Assembly (NCBI RefSeq): GCF_011516765.1
Contig: NZ_JAAABN010000012.1
Span: 45,160-109,159, forward strand
Source: Acetobacter sicerae
GTDB taxonomy: Bacteria; Pseudomonadota; Alphaproteobacteria; Acetobacterales; Acetobacteraceae
Direction: 5' to 3'
Length of the DNA: 64,000 bases
Shown: in pieces, positions 55,201-63,990 of the stretch
Numbering within the stretch: position 1 is the stretch's first letter
Layout of the letters: each line of letters starts with the position of its first letter
Made by a program: the position numbers and the translations under genes
Notes under the pieces: model-generated
The model's input: the letters and a program-made list of their open reading frames with translations, nothing else
What the model was told of the DNA's origin: nothing
Database searches by the model: none

Positions 55201-55320
55201 ACCATCCTCACCCTGTTCATTCTGCCGACCTATTACGCCGAGATGGAAGCCATGTTCGAACGGCGGCGTCAGAGCCGGATGGACGCGCTCCAGAACGGCG
55301 ACGCGGGAGACCGGTCATGA
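52204..55320 (+). CDS. RND efflux pump, heavy-metal-efflux (CzcA/CusA) family
   Basis: A 1038-residue inner-membrane proton antiporter with 12 predicted helices and two large periplasmic loops. HME-type wording is clear: AYPDLGAATVQVSTQVPGLAAEEIE (start of loop 1, here from AYPDLGAAT), NNNANAGGGRV, LGAIDFGVVVDGAIVVTE with proton-relay Asp393 and Asp399, and ELDEGALWLQVGLPSG. The CusA three-methionine copper site is not evident in the wording, so the exported metal or drug cannot be named. It sits between adaptor and outer-membrane factor in one operon with overlapping ends. Confidence 0.93.
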   Translation: MINAIIAGCLRQRKLVFLGAFILAVAGLFAWRNIAIEAYPDLGAATVQVSTQVPGLAAEEIEQQITIPLERQLASTPGIVDTRSSSTFGLSLITLIFKDGTDVYFARQRVTEQLAQVTVPYGATPGLGPVTGPSGEIYRYTLESDRANLMQLSDIQRWIVMPALQQIPGIAAVNNFGGFTKEYQLVLNPGALQRYGIGLNDVITAMQNNNANAGGGRVTRGEQSYVVRGSGLVRTLDDMGEIAVNQHHGVPILLNDLGRLQMGHQVREGILGKDSNPDTIEGIVTMLSGQNASLVLEKVHAQVKLLQKQLDPLGVKIVPYIDRDTLVNATTDKVMDTVFKGVLLVVVVLLVFLGSPRSALVAAVTIPLALAMVFVIMDLAGMPANLFSLGAIDFGVVVDGAIVVTEAILRIREERPTQKIQMKDILGVTNHIGRSILFSTLIIIVAYSPLFAFDGAEGKLFRPMAFTVSFALFGALLSATMLTPALAWLAMRNPHRLFHNRPLEWLHHQYIRWLGHIVDRPFLAYLGGGAAFALVIVLGLSTGREFLPELDEGALWLQVGLPSGISLDKASAMASEIRKAVKEFPEISYAITQLGRNDSGTDPWTPSHIEMPVGLKPYSTWPSGETKAQFEHRLRDRLRQIPGISFDISQPIEDGMNDLVGGAHSPLVLRVYGQDFGELRRIGNEIVRILHAVPGTRDASIFQGPEIPELSIAVDRPAIARYGVSVSDVMAVIQNGIGDAPVTQVYVGDRTYNMTVRFQPDETANLQKLGHLPLTGTSGDHIPLEALAKIRLETGESNIAHEYNRRQITIRVNNGDRPLSQYLTDAQTHIDREVHFDTTKYRLEWAGTFQQQQRAQARLSVALAIMFAVMLMLLFGEFRLFRQAVLVLAVVPLATLGGLIALHVRGETLNVATVVGFIALFGVAIQNGIIMISNINRLRSEGNSLRDAVLEGAGERFRPVLMTATVASVGMLPAAIATGIGTDVQRGLATVVVGGLGIATILTLFILPTYYAEMEAMFERRRQSRMDALQNGDAGDRS

Positions 55321-56852
55321 CGTGGAACGGCCGTTTCAGCACTCTGCCTCGTTATGTCGGAGTGTCGCTCAGCGTCCTGATACTGGCGGGCTGTGCGGTC
55401 GGACCGGACTTCCACCGACCAGCCGCGCCCGTGACGGCTTATGTGCAGGGCGGTCTGCCCAAGAGCAGCGGTGGGCGGGCAGGATCACAGTCGGCGCAGG
55501 ATGGCGATCAGGTTTTCCAGCCCGGCGCGGACATCCCCGCCGACTGGTGGCGGCTGTTCCATTATCCGGAACTCGATCAGCTTCTGAAACGGGTTCTGGC
55601 GCGCAATCCGTCTCTGGAAGCTGCGAAACAGTCGCTCTACGCCGCCCAGCAGGACAAGCTGGCTTCGGAAAGCGCGCTGTATCCGTCGGTCAGCGGTTAC
55701 TTCAATCCGGCCCGTTTCAAGACGTCTCGGGCCTATTCCAACGTGCCGATGGCCAATTCATGGCTTTACAACATGCATACGGCGCAGCTGAATATTTCCT
55801 ATTCGCCGGATCTGTGGGGCGGGGTGCGCCGTCAGGTCGAAGCTGCCGCTGCCGAGCGGGAGGCGCAGAAATACCAGCTTGAAGCGGCCTGGCTCACGTT
55901 GACGAGTTCCGCCGTGGATGCGGCCATTTCCTATGCGATGGTGCGTGAGGAAATCGCTGTCACCAATGTGCTGATCGACCAGCAGGAGAGGGTGCTGCAT
56001 TCCATGGAGATGCAGCAGAAGCTGGGCGATGTGTCGATGGCCGATCTGGCGCAGCAGCAGACGCTTCTGGCGCAGACCCGCGCGACATTGCCGACCCTCC
56101 GGCAGACGCTGGACGCCCTGCATGACGAGATCGCGGCGCTGGCGAACGATCCGCCGGATCAGCCGACGCCGGAGTTCGAACTGGCCCGCTTTACGCTGCC
56201 TGCCGAACTGCCCGTCAGTCTGCCCGCACAGCTCATCAATCAGCGGCCGGACATAAAAACCGCTGAAGCCTACTATCACGTTGCCTGCGCGCATGTGGGC
56301 GTGGCGATCGCCAACCGTCTGCCGAACGTGCAGCTTGGGTTCTCACCGGGCTTTGCGGCGGCAAGCATCGCTCAGATGGCGGCGCCGGGCTTTGGTCAGT
56401 GGGAACTGGCGGCAATGTTGAGTCAGCCGCTCTTCGACGGATTTGAATTGCAGCATCAGGAAACCGGGGCGCGCCGCCGTTACGATGAAGCGGCCGCGCA
56501 GTATCGCTCGACCATCACCACGGCGGTCGAGGACGTTGCTGACAGTCTGAATGCTGTTCACAATGATTCCGAGATGCTGATCCAGACAGAGAACGCGGCG
56601 CAGGCGGCGACGAGAAGCGCCAGCATCTCACAGGCGCAGCTTCGTCTGGGTGATGTCAGCCGGGTGGCAATGCTGAATGCGCAGCAGGCCGAGTTGCAGG
56701 CGAAACTGGCTCTGGCGCAGGCGCAGGGCGCGAGATTGTCCGATACGGTCGGGCTGTTTCAATCGCTGGGTGGCGGCTGGTGGAACCGCGTGGATGACCC
56801 GGCGAACCAGCGGAAAGCGGGTGGCAGAAAGCGATCATCGCAAAAGGGCTGA
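55317..56852 (+). CDS. Outer-membrane efflux lipoprotein (NodT/TolC family)
   Basis: A 511-residue outer-membrane factor. A lipoprotein signal with lipobox ILAGCAVGPDF (Cys at about 23) is followed by the NodT-type start HRPAAPV, DWWRLFHYPELDQLL, and two TolC-like repeats of long helices and short strands (NISYSPDLWGGVRRQVEAA, NQRPDIKTAEAYYHVACAHVG). Its ATG overlaps the pump stop in an ATGA junction. It completes the tripartite efflux system. Confidence 0.93.
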   Translation: MTWNGRFSTLPRYVGVSLSVLILAGCAVGPDFHRPAAPVTAYVQGGLPKSSGGRAGSQSAQDGDQVFQPGADIPADWWRLFHYPELDQLLKRVLARNPSLEAAKQSLYAAQQDKLASESALYPSVSGYFNPARFKTSRAYSNVPMANSWLYNMHTAQLNISYSPDLWGGVRRQVEAAAAEREAQKYQLEAAWLTLTSSAVDAAISYAMVREEIAVTNVLIDQQERVLHSMEMQQKLGDVSMADLAQQQTLLAQTRATLPTLRQTLDALHDEIAALANDPPDQPTPEFELARFTLPAELPVSLPAQLINQRPDIKTAEAYYHVACAHVGVAIANRLPNVQLGFSPGFAAASIAQMAAPGFGQWELAAMLSQPLFDGFELQHQETGARRRYDEAAAQYRSTITTAVEDVADSLNAVHNDSEMLIQTENAAQAATRSASISQAQLRLGDVSRVAMLNAQQAELQAKLALAQAQGARLSDTVGLFQSLGGGWWNRVDDPANQRKAGGRKRSSQKG

Positions 56853-56991
56853 AGCGTTTTGACGTCTGGCCGTTTCTTGCCAATGCGGGCTCTGGTCACG
56901 TCCAGCAAGGAGCGCGTGCTCCTGATAAGTCGGGAATAGCAGTGTCCAAAAGCAAGCCGTTGGTGAGGAAGGAGCAAAGTCTACAAAATCC

Positions 56992-57918
56992 CTACCGCCA
57001 GATCGCTTCGTTCTCATCCTTGTAACGGTCGATGCCGATCGTGCGGATACGTTTCATGTCGGCATGAGGCGGCAGGCCGAACACCTTCCTGTATTCCCGA
57101 TTGAACTGGGAAGGACTTTCATATCCCACGCGAAATCCGATTTCAGCCACGGACATCGCGTCATGGAGCAGCATACGGCGGGCTTCCTGCATCCGGAGGC
57201 GAAGGCGGTACTGCAGGGGGGTGAGGTTGGTGGCCTGCTGGAATTTCTTGTAGAATCGGGAGCGGCTCATCCCGGCAAGATGGGGAAGGGCGGTCATGTC
57301 TCCATTTTCAGTGAAACTCTGCCTCAGGAAGGCAATGGCCCGATTGACGCCGGACAGATCGCTTCTGTCATTGGCAATGTCATACAGTGTTTTTCCCTGC
57401 TCCCCCGCAAGCATCCGGTAAATGATCTCCTTTTTGATCAGAGGCGCGAGAAAATGGATATCCTGTTCCGAATTCAGACAGTTCAGTAAACGCAGCACCG
57501 TATCGAGCAGATCATCGGTCAATGCGCTGAGCCCCATGCCTGAACGGGAAGAGGGACGCGGCAGGGCCTCTGAGCCGCATGCTTCGATCACTTCCAGAAT
57601 ATCCAGTGGAGAGAAAGAGATGCAGGCTGCGAGATAGGGCTTTTCGGGTGAGGCTTCTGTGATCATGCCTGAGACCGGCAGATCGACTGTTGAGACGAGA
57701 TACTGACGCTCGTTATAGTCGTAGATTCTGTCGTAAAGAGAGACCTGCTTGCTGCCCTGCACGACGATGTAGATACGGGGTTCGTAAACGAAGAGAACGG
57801 GATCGGTTTTCCGCTCGGATTTATAGAGGGTCAGGCAGTTTATGGCGGTCCTGACGACTTTATCCTGACAGAGAGCAGCGACGCGCGACTGGATTTTTCT
57901 GAGGGTATCAGAAGTCAT
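56992..57918 (-). CDS. AraC family transcriptional regulator
   Basis: A 308-residue regulator with an AraC_N-type cupin sensor half (about 20-170, YEPRIYIVVQGSKQVSLYDRI, YLVSTVDLPVSG) and a C-terminal double helix-turn-helix (about 195-295, MSRSRFYKKFQQATNLTPLQY, SVAEIGFRVGYESPSQFNREYRK split as GYESPSQFNREY). It is divergent from the short-chain dehydrogenase gene with a 260-base gap. AraC_N regulators of this form commonly activate such a neighbouring oxidoreductase in response to aldehydes or similar compounds. Confidence 0.92.
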   Translation of the reverse strand: MTSDTLRKIQSRVAALCQDKVVRTAINCLTLYKSERKTDPVLFVYEPRIYIVVQGSKQVSLYDRIYDYNERQYLVSTVDLPVSGMITEASPEKPYLAACISFSPLDILEVIEACGSEALPRPSSRSGMGLSALTDDLLDTVLRLLNCLNSEQDIHFLAPLIKKEIIYRMLAGEQGKTLYDIANDRSDLSGVNRAIAFLRQSFTENGDMTALPHLAGMSRSRFYKKFQQATNLTPLQYRLRLRMQEARRMLLHDAMSVAEIGFRVGYESPSQFNREYRKVFGLPPHADMKRIRTIGIDRYKDENEAIWR

Positions 57919-58178
57919 GAAAATAGTCCGGGCGATTGGCGCTGTGGAAAATCAGGCAATTTTTTAGGAAGATCATTCTATCCCATTCATGCCTTTTGAG
58001 CGCAAACCTCACAGCATGAGGACAGGCGGAAACGGCAAGGAAACGAGGTGTCGTGATATTGATGTCCCACCTTGCCTGTCACCGTTCTGCGTGGCCGGGA
58101 AGGCAGGGATTGTGGATTTCTCATCATACCTATGGCCAGAAGCCTCTCTCGACATCATTGAGAACAGGGATATCAACC

Positions 58179-58910
58179 ATGACTGATCGTGTTGCTGTCA
58201 TTACCGGTGGAAGCCGTGGAATTGGCGCGGCTGTGGCCGAACATCTCGCCAGAGACGGATTCGATATCGCGTTTTCCTATGCGCGGAGCGAAGCGCAGGC
58301 TAATGAGTTGTGCAGGAAAATCGAGCAGATCGGGCGGAAAGCCAAGGCCATTCAGGCCGATGGCGCGACCGTTGAAGGCAACAAAAAAATCATCGCCGAA
58401 ACCGTGAAGCATTTTGGGCGGATTGATGCGTTGGTGTGCAATGCTGGCGCTTATCCTTACACAACCATCGATCAGGCCAGTATCGAAGACATTGAGAAAG
58501 TTCTGAACCTCAACGTCCGTGGCGTCATGATCGAGACACGGGAAGCGCTCCAGCACATGAAGAGTGGTGGTCGCATCATCCTGATGGGGTCGGCCTTTGC
58601 GGGGCGTCTGCCTTTCCCCGGCCTGTCTCTCTATGGCGCGACCAAAGCCGCGCTGCGTGGCTTTGCGCAGGGCGCTGCCCGTGACCTCGGTAAGAAAGGC
58701 ATCACCATCAACGTAGTGGAGCCGGGCCCGATCGACACAGACATGAACCCGGCGGATGCCGAGGGCGCGGCGGCGCTTGCAGGCTTCGTCGCGACCGGCG
58801 CTTATGGTCATGTCGGAGACATTGCCCGCATGGTGGCGTTCCTCGCCCGACCGGATGCCGGGTATGTCACCGGGGCGGCCATCCCCGTGGATGGCGGACT
58901 GCTGGCCTGA
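58179..58910 (+). CDS. Short-chain dehydrogenase/reductase
   Basis: A 243-residue classical SDR. The start at 58179 gives MTDRVAVITGGSRGIGAAVA; an in-frame upstream extension into the regulatory gap is rejected. Motifs: cofactor loop TGGSRGIG (about 9-16), VCNAGAY (about 88-94), active-site Ser with LYGATKAALRG (Tyr and Lys, about 151-161), and PGPIDTDMNP. It reduces or oxidises a carbonyl/alcohol pair with NAD(P). Likely controlled by the divergent AraC regulator. Substrate unknown. Confidence 0.93.
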   Translation: MTDRVAVITGGSRGIGAAVAEHLARDGFDIAFSYARSEAQANELCRKIEQIGRKAKAIQADGATVEGNKKIIAETVKHFGRIDALVCNAGAYPYTTIDQASIEDIEKVLNLNVRGVMIETREALQHMKSGGRIILMGSAFAGRLPFPGLSLYGATKAALRGFAQGAARDLGKKGITINVVEPGPIDTDMNPADAEGAAALAGFVATGAYGHVGDIARMVAFLARPDAGYVTGAAIPVDGGLLA

Positions 58911-59190
58911 TTGCGGCAAGAGCGGGGATATGCCTTTCGTGTCATGGCTGTCCCCCTCTTGAAACGATCCTGTCTTCAATCCACCTGAAAGGCAGAACTG
59001 TCGCTGCTCGTTTTTCTTTCTGAAGAGCGTGGCGGTGCAGTGGTGTTTTGAGGAAGCCTGCCGGAGGAGGACGTTCGCTCTGAAGGCGGGTTTCTGTTTT
59101 CGCGTCCCTGCGCTAAACCTGAGCCATGGCTAAACCTGAGCCTGGTGCAGGCAGGCGTGTGACGGTTGCAGGAAGGCAGGATTGCAGACG

Positions 59191-60183
59191 ATGGATTATA
59201 TAATCGGCCAGAACCGTTCAGCGCCTCCCGCCGGTAGCGGAGCCGGCCCGCATGGTGGGGCTTCGGTGGCTCCCGGTCAGAAGGCTGGCGGCGACATCAT
59301 CATGGATGGAACCGAAGCCAATTTCATGCAGATCGTGCTGGAAGCCAGCCGCAATGTGCCGGTTCTGGTTGATTTCTGGGCGGACTGGTGCGGCCCCTGC
59401 AAGCAGCTGACGCCGGTCATCGAGCGCGTTGTCACGGCGGCCAAGGGCCGGATCAGACTCGTCAAGGTCGATATCGAAGCCAACCGCAACCTTGCCGCGC
59501 AGCTGACCCGTCTGGGGCTGCCGCTTCAGTCCATCCCGATGGTGGCGGCTTTCTGGAAAGGTCAGATTCTGGACCTGTTCCAGGGCGCGCTTCCGGAAAG
59601 TCAGGTCAAGCAGTTCGTTGAGACTGTGCTGAAGGCCGCTGGTGGCGGCACGCTTCCGAGCGCCGATCTGCTGGTGGAGGCCGGTGTGGCGATGGAGGCG
59701 GGAGAGCCTGCCCGTGCCGCCGAGCTTTATTCCGCGGTGCTGGAAGATGAAGCCGAGAATCCGGCGGCGTGGGGTGGTCTCATCCGCGCCATGCTGGCGC
59801 TGGACGATGAGGAAGCGGCGGCTGCGGCGCTGGCCGATGTGCCTGTGGCCATCACAGCGCATCCGGAGGTCGAAGGCGCTCGCGCGGAGCTGGAACTGAA
59901 GCGTGAGGGCCGGAAGGTGGCGGGTGAAGCTGATGAGCTTCGCAAGCGCATTGCGGCTAACCCGGATGATTTTGACGCACGGATGGATCTTGCCAATGCG
60001 CTGAATGTCGCCGGTCACCGCGAAGAGGCGGCTTCCGAACTGCTGGCGATCATCAAGGCGGACCGTGAGTGGAAAGAAGGCGCTGCCAAACAGCTGCTGT
60101 TCAAGTTCTTTGAAGCGTGGGGACATACGGACCCGGCAACAGTGTCGTCGCGTCGTCGTCTTTCTTCCATGCTGTTCTCCTGA
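59191..60183 (+). CDS. cnoX: Thioredoxin-domain TPR chaperone (CnoX/YbbN-like)
   Basis: A 330-residue protein: a Gly/Ala-rich N-terminus, a thioredoxin domain (about 40-150) with an intact WADWCGPCKQLTP active site, and a C-terminal TPR-like part (about 170-330, ADLLVEAGVAMEAGEPARAAEL). E. coli CnoX has lost the CxxC pair and acts as a holdase; here the CGPC is kept, as in alphaproteobacterial homologues that can also act as reductases. ATG 59191 is preferred to a TTG nine bases earlier that overlaps the ribosome site. It is followed six bases later by the LON-domain gene. Confidence 0.88.
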   Translation: MDYIIGQNRSAPPAGSGAGPHGGASVAPGQKAGGDIIMDGTEANFMQIVLEASRNVPVLVDFWADWCGPCKQLTPVIERVVTAAKGRIRLVKVDIEANRNLAAQLTRLGLPLQSIPMVAAFWKGQILDLFQGALPESQVKQFVETVLKAAGGGTLPSADLLVEAGVAMEAGEPARAAELYSAVLEDEAENPAAWGGLIRAMLALDDEEAAAAALADVPVAITAHPEVEGARAELELKREGRKVAGEADELRKRIAANPDDFDARMDLANALNVAGHREEAASELLAIIKADREWKEGAAKQLLFKFFEAWGHTDPATVSSRRRLSSMLFS

Positions 60184-60189
60184 GGAGGA

Positions 60190-60906
60190 ATGGGTCTGGC
60201 TACAGGTTCTCACTTTTTCGATGACAATACGCCGCGGAGAGTTCCCCGCCTCGGTGACATCACCCTGGCGGATCTTCCGGCGGAAATAGGGCTTTTCCCT
60301 CTGTTCGGCACTCTGTTGCTGCCCCGGGGGAAGCTGCCGCTGAATGTCTTCGAGCCGCGTTATGTCGGGCTGATCGAGGATGCTCTGGCTGATCAGAGGC
60401 TGATCGGCATCATCCAGCCATTCAGCGAGATTGACGATGATGAGGACTTTGCGGCGGAACCACATCTGTTCGAGGTGGGGTGCATCGGTCGAATCACATC
60501 TTTCGTGGAGCGACTGGACAATACGTACGCCATTACGCTGACGGGTATCAGCCGTTTTCGTTATCTGCGTGAGAGTGAAGGCGCGCGCGGATATCGTCGC
60601 GCGCGTATCGATGTTTCCGCTTATGCGGGTGATCTGAATGAGATTCCCTCCGCGCCGTTTGACCGGAAACTGCTGCTGGAATCGCTCAAGGAGTATTTTG
60701 AGTCCCGCGGCATGGGCGTACGGTGGGAAGTGATCGATCAGATGGCGGATGACGCCCTTCTGGTTGCGCTGCCGATGATCTGTCCTTTCCCTTCTCCGGA
60801 AAAGCAGGCATTGCTTGAGGCGGATACGCTGACCGAGCGGGCGCGGGTGCTGCAGTCTCTTCTTGATCTTTCCGGATCGCAGAACGGCGGCGCCCGGCCT
60901 GTATAG
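60190..60906 (+). CDS. LON substrate-binding domain protein
   Basis: A 238-residue stand-alone homologue of the N-terminal substrate-binding domain of Lon protease, without ATPase or protease parts. Marks: [34 protein letters not shown] (seen from LFPLFGT on), [25 protein letters not shown] and [19 protein letters not shown]. It lies between the CnoX-like chaperone and a Trm112-like protein, a gene order typical of alphaproteobacteria and suggesting a protein-quality-control role. Confidence 0.9.
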   Translation: MGLATGSHFFDDNTPRRVPRLGDITLADLPAEIGLFPLFGTLLLPRGKLPLNVFEPRYVGLIEDALADQRLIGIIQPFSEIDDDEDFAAEPHLFEVGCIGRITSFVERLDNTYAITLTGISRFRYLRESEGARGYRRARIDVSAYAGDLNEIPSAPFDRKLLLESLKEYFESRGMGVRWEVIDQMADDALLVALPMICPFPSPEKQALLEADTLTERARVLQSLLDLSGSQNGGARPV

Positions 60907-60937
60907 AATTTCTGTTTGTTTTTTTTTGGAGACAGTC

Positions 60938-61126
60938 ATGACGACCACCGAGATTTCACCCCCTCTGGATCAGCGGCTTCTGTCTCTTCTCGTGTGCCCG
61001 GTGACAAAAGGGCCGCTGATCTATGATCGTGAGGCTTCGGAACTGATCAGCGAGCGTGCCGGTCTGGCTTTTCCGGTTCGGGATGGAATTCCGATCATGC
61101 TGCCGGAAGAAGCCCGCAAGCTTTGA
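60938..61126 (+). CDS. Trm112-family small protein
   Basis: A 62-residue protein with the start at 60938 after TTGGAGA. It has the YcaR/Trm112 fold signature: [17 protein letters not shown], then [20 protein letters not shown]. Only one Cys of the usual zinc pair is present, which is common in bacterial members. In eukaryotes and archaea Trm112 activates methyltransferases; the bacterial role is open. Last gene of the cnoX-LON run. Confidence 0.88.
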   Translation: MTTTEISPPLDQRLLSLLVCPVTKGPLIYDREASELISERAGLAFPVRDGIPIMLPEEARKL

Positions 61127-61154
61127 TCCGGACCGTTTCGGTTCAGAAAGTACA

Positions 61155-61502
61155 ATGTGTCGCCCGGCCATAATGAATGTGTCGCGATGGGTTTTGATCT
61201 TCACGCCTGTCGCCTTTCTGGCGTCCTGCGGACTGTCCGGCACTGATCCGAGGGCCGGTGACAATATTGATGTCCCGCCGGAGCGCCCCGGTCGCAATAT
61301 CCCTGAAGCAGCCGAAGCGGAGGAACGCCATGAGCGGGAGGCGAATTATCAGACGCCGCCTGCGGGGGGTGGCGTAAGGGAGGGCTATGAGCCCGCGCCT
61401 TATGCAGGCACGGCGCTGCCGAAACCCGGCACGTCCAATGCGACCCCTGATACTGAAGTCACATATGGTAAACCGGATTCAGGGCAGAACAAACCACGGT
61501 AA
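61155..61502 (+). CDS. Hypothetical lipoprotein, proline-rich
   Basis: A 115-residue protein with a lipoprotein signal (PVAFLASCGLSG, Cys at about 25). ATG 61155 is used, and ATG 61173 is nearly as good. The mature part is short, charged and Pro/Gly/Glu-rich (PPERPGRNIPEAAEAEERHE, YEPAPYAGTALPKPG) and probably disordered. It starts 29 bases after the Trm112-like gene and may share its transcript. No family recognised. Confidence 0.7.
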   Translation: MCRPAIMNVSRWVLIFTPVAFLASCGLSGTDPRAGDNIDVPPERPGRNIPEAAEAEERHEREANYQTPPAGGGVREGYEPAPYAGTALPKPGTSNATPDTEVTYGKPDSGQNKPR

Positions 61503-61607
61503 CCTGTCAATGAATAGGAGGTATTTCCCGAAAACGTGTGACAATGCTCCTTATTCGGTCGACAATACGTAACAAGAATACTGAAGTGAAATCCCGGAGG
61601 CGACCTC

Positions 61608-63146
61608 ATGAAACTTTTGGCGGTACATCCCAGTGCATTGATGTACACAAGAGTGTTTCTAAGACTGGAGCCTCTTGGGCTGGAACTGGTGGCGGGTGCT
61701 GCGAGAAACGCAGGTCACGATGTGCAGCTCATAGATCTGCAGGTTGAGAAGCATAAGGATTACTGGAAGCTGGTCGAGGAATTTCGGCCTGACGCTGTCT
61801 GCTTCTGCGGAAATTATCTCGCGAACATCCCCGAAATTGTCGATCTTTGTAAAGAGACGAAAGATCGTTTTCCGGATTGCTTCACCATTGTAGGCGGTCA
61901 TTCCGTTTCTTTCATTCCGCAGGATGTTCTTGGTCTGTCGGAAGGCGCGATCGACTGTATTCTCAAGGGTGAAGGCGAGCCCAGCATCGGTCCGTTGCTT
62001 GAAGGCTGGCTGAATGGTGATATTTCCCAGGTGCCGGGCGTTGTGACGACGGAGTTCGAGGGGCCGCCTCCGACATTCGTCAAAAGTCTTGACGAAGTGC
62101 GGCCCGCTCGTGATCTGCTACGTCACCGGAACAAATATTTTATTGGTACGCTTGATCCGGCAGCTTCCATCGAATTCGCGCGTGGTTGCCCCTGGGACTG
62201 CACGTTCTGTAGCGCCTGGACTTTTTATGGTCGTTCCTACCGCACGGCTGATCCGAAAGTTATCGCCGATGAACTGGAAGCTCTGAAGGAGCCGGGCGTC
62301 TTCATTGTTGATGACGTCGCGTTTGTTCATGCAGAGCACGGTCTGGCGATTGCTGCGGAAATCCGCAAGCGTGGGATCAAGAAGGAATATTACCTTGAAA
62401 CCCGCGCGGATGTCCTCCTCCGCAACAAGGAAGTTTTCAAGGAATGGAGTGAGATCGGCCTCAGTTACATCTTCATTGGTCTTGAAGCTGTCGATGAGGA
62501 AGGACTGAAAAAATTCCGTAAGCGTGTTTCTGTGGACCGCAATTTTGAAGCGCTTGAATATGCCCGTTCACTGGGACTGATGGTGGCGATCAATCTCATT
62601 GCGGATCCGTCATGGACAAAAGAGCGGTTTGAGACGATCCGTCAGTGGTGTCTTGAGATTCCGGATATCGTCAATATTTCGGTGACGACGCCTTATCCGG
62701 GTACGGAGATCTGGCACAAGGAAGCGCGTCGTCTCACAACGCGAGATTATCGTCTTTTTGATATCCAGCATGCGGTTTTACCGACGACATTGTCCCTGCC
62801 CGAGTTCTACGAGGAACTGGTGAAAACCCAGCAGGTTCTGAACACCAAGCACATGGGGTGGTCAGCTCTTCGGGATACGGTCGGAATCGCAGCCCGTCTG
62901 CTGAGCAAAGGGCAGACGAACTTTGTTAAAATGATCTGGAAGTTCAATTCCGTTTTCAATCCCAAACTGCAACTGGCGGATCATATGCGCAGGCCGCGTT
63001 ATGAGATGCCTGTCCAGCCGGATGTGGTTGATAAGATGAACGTCAAGGAGTTGTATGTTCACGGTCCGGGGGGACGCAAATCCCGTACTCTGGATGATGA
63101 TACTGAAAAATTTGTCGATCAGACCCGTATGGGGGCTGATGCCTGA
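61608..63146 (+). CDS. hpnR: Hopanoid C-3 methylase (B12-dependent radical SAM)
   Basis: A 512-residue class B radical SAM methyltransferase. Residues about 1-140 form the cobalamin-binding domain (GHDVQLIDLQ, VGGHSVSF); the radical SAM domain has Cys194, Cys198 and Cys201 in ARGCPWDCTFCSAW. It goes on with FIVDDVAFVHAEHG, YYLETRADVLL and FIGLEAVDEEGLKKFRKR. Length and wording match HpnR, which methylates ring A of hopanoids at C-3 and is typical of methanotrophs and acetic acid bacteria. It acts at the membrane on bacteriohopanepolyols and is probably monocistronic, with a hairpin downstream. Confidence 0.88.
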   Translation: MKLLAVHPSALMYTRVFLRLEPLGLELVAGAARNAGHDVQLIDLQVEKHKDYWKLVEEFRPDAVCFCGNYLANIPEIVDLCKETKDRFPDCFTIVGGHSVSFIPQDVLGLSEGAIDCILKGEGEPSIGPLLEGWLNGDISQVPGVVTTEFEGPPPTFVKSLDEVRPARDLLRHRNKYFIGTLDPAASIEFARGCPWDCTFCSAWTFYGRSYRTADPKVIADELEALKEPGVFIVDDVAFVHAEHGLAIAAEIRKRGIKKEYYLETRADVLLRNKEVFKEWSEIGLSYIFIGLEAVDEEGLKKFRKRVSVDRNFEALEYARSLGLMVAINLIADPSWTKERFETIRQWCLEIPDIVNISVTTPYPGTEIWHKEARRLTTRDYRLFDIQHAVLPTTLSLPEFYEELVKTQQVLNTKHMGWSALRDTVGIAARLLSKGQTNFVKMIWKFNSVFNPKLQLADHMRRPRYEMPVQPDVVDKMNVKELYVHGPGGRKSRTLDDDTEKFVDQTRMGADA

Positions 63147-63167
63147 GGAAATAACTCAGGTTATGTG

Positions 63168-63206
63168 AAAACGGCGGAAAGCTGCTGCCCTTTCGTCGTT
63201 TTTATT
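63168..63206 (+). terminator. Imperfect terminator after hpnR
   Basis: AAAACGGCGGAAAG pairs with CTTTCGTCGTTTTT with one mismatch and one bulge, and the T-rich end serves as the tail. The 350-base gap to the next gene (63147-63496) is otherwise AT-rich with T-runs and has no recognised element. Confidence 0.5.
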
Positions 63207-63496
63207 AATTCCCTGAGAATGGGGGCAGTTTACCAGCACTAAGACAAATGAATGCGCGGATGTTTTTTTGACGTTTTTTAAGCTGCTTTTTTTGAAGCGT
63301 CAGGATAAAAACAGGTCTCAGCGATTTGAAATATTCGTTTCGCATCGTGTAGAGACACGGTTATAAACGGTTTGGTAATGGCATGCCTGCCCACATCTCT
63401 TGAGGTGCTGGAAGCTGGGTTGTATCGTTCTTAACCGTTCAGTCACGATGATTGATCTTGGTGTTATAAGCTGTCCGCTATGTGTCGGGAGAGTGG

Positions 63497-63937
63497 ATGC
63501 TGATGAGTGACCGACGCTTGGTTGTGGATTCAGGTTACGTGGCTTCTGACATCGAGGGCGCTCAGCCGTTGGTGGAGGTCCCGGCTATACGCCAGTTATT
63601 GAGGGAGCCTTATCCCTACCTCCATAGTATTCTGGCAATGACCGTTCGCGGTCTGGATGTCGTTTCCGTGGCTGTTGGCACAATGGTCGCGGACTGGTTC
63701 GAGAAGAGCCATATCGTTCATTCGGGAGGAACGGGAATAGATGCTACCGATCTGGTGGCAGTTATGGTTTTTTGCCTGTTTCCAAAAAAGTCAAAACTTC
63801 TCGCCTTTCCAAAAATCCGTCGCGCCAAAGCGCAGGTCCGCTATCTGATCACGCCTGTTCTTGCAGGGTGGTTTGCGCATGTCTGTCTCTCGACGCGGAA
63901 ATCTCACAGAAGGGTTGTACATCGGGTTAGATTATGA
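63497..63937 (+). pseudogene. Truncated N-terminus of a membrane sugar-phosphate transferase
   Basis: A 146-residue open frame from ATG 63497, which follows GGGAGAG. It resembles the start of polyprenyl glycosylphosphotransferases that begin exopolysaccharide synthesis: a polar N-terminus, two hydrophobic stretches (SILAMTVRGLDVVSVAVGTM and TDLVAVMVFCLF), then LLAFPKIRRAKAQVRYLITPVLAGW. After about residue 125 the frame turns to a basic, uncharacteristic tail and stops, far short of the 450 or more residues such enzymes need. The catalytic domain is not in this frame. An insertion or frameshift beyond the window edge is likely. Family assignment is tentative. Confidence 0.4.
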
Positions 63938-63990
63938 AAAAGTCTGTTTTGTAGAAAAGAAATTTTCGTAAGCTATAAGAAAACCCGATG
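63920..63990. repeat. Inverted repeat flanking 53 bases at the window end
   Basis: CATCGGGTT (63920-63928) and AACCCGATG (63982-63990) are perfect nine-bp reverse complements around an AT-rich centre. The left arm lies where the truncated frame ends. It may be part of an insertion-element end, a recombination scar or a long-loop terminator. Confidence 0.45.

Noticed and set aside
59218..60948. 576-codon minus-strand frame over the cnoX and LON-domain genes
   Set aside because: Antisense shadow with no recognisable domains.
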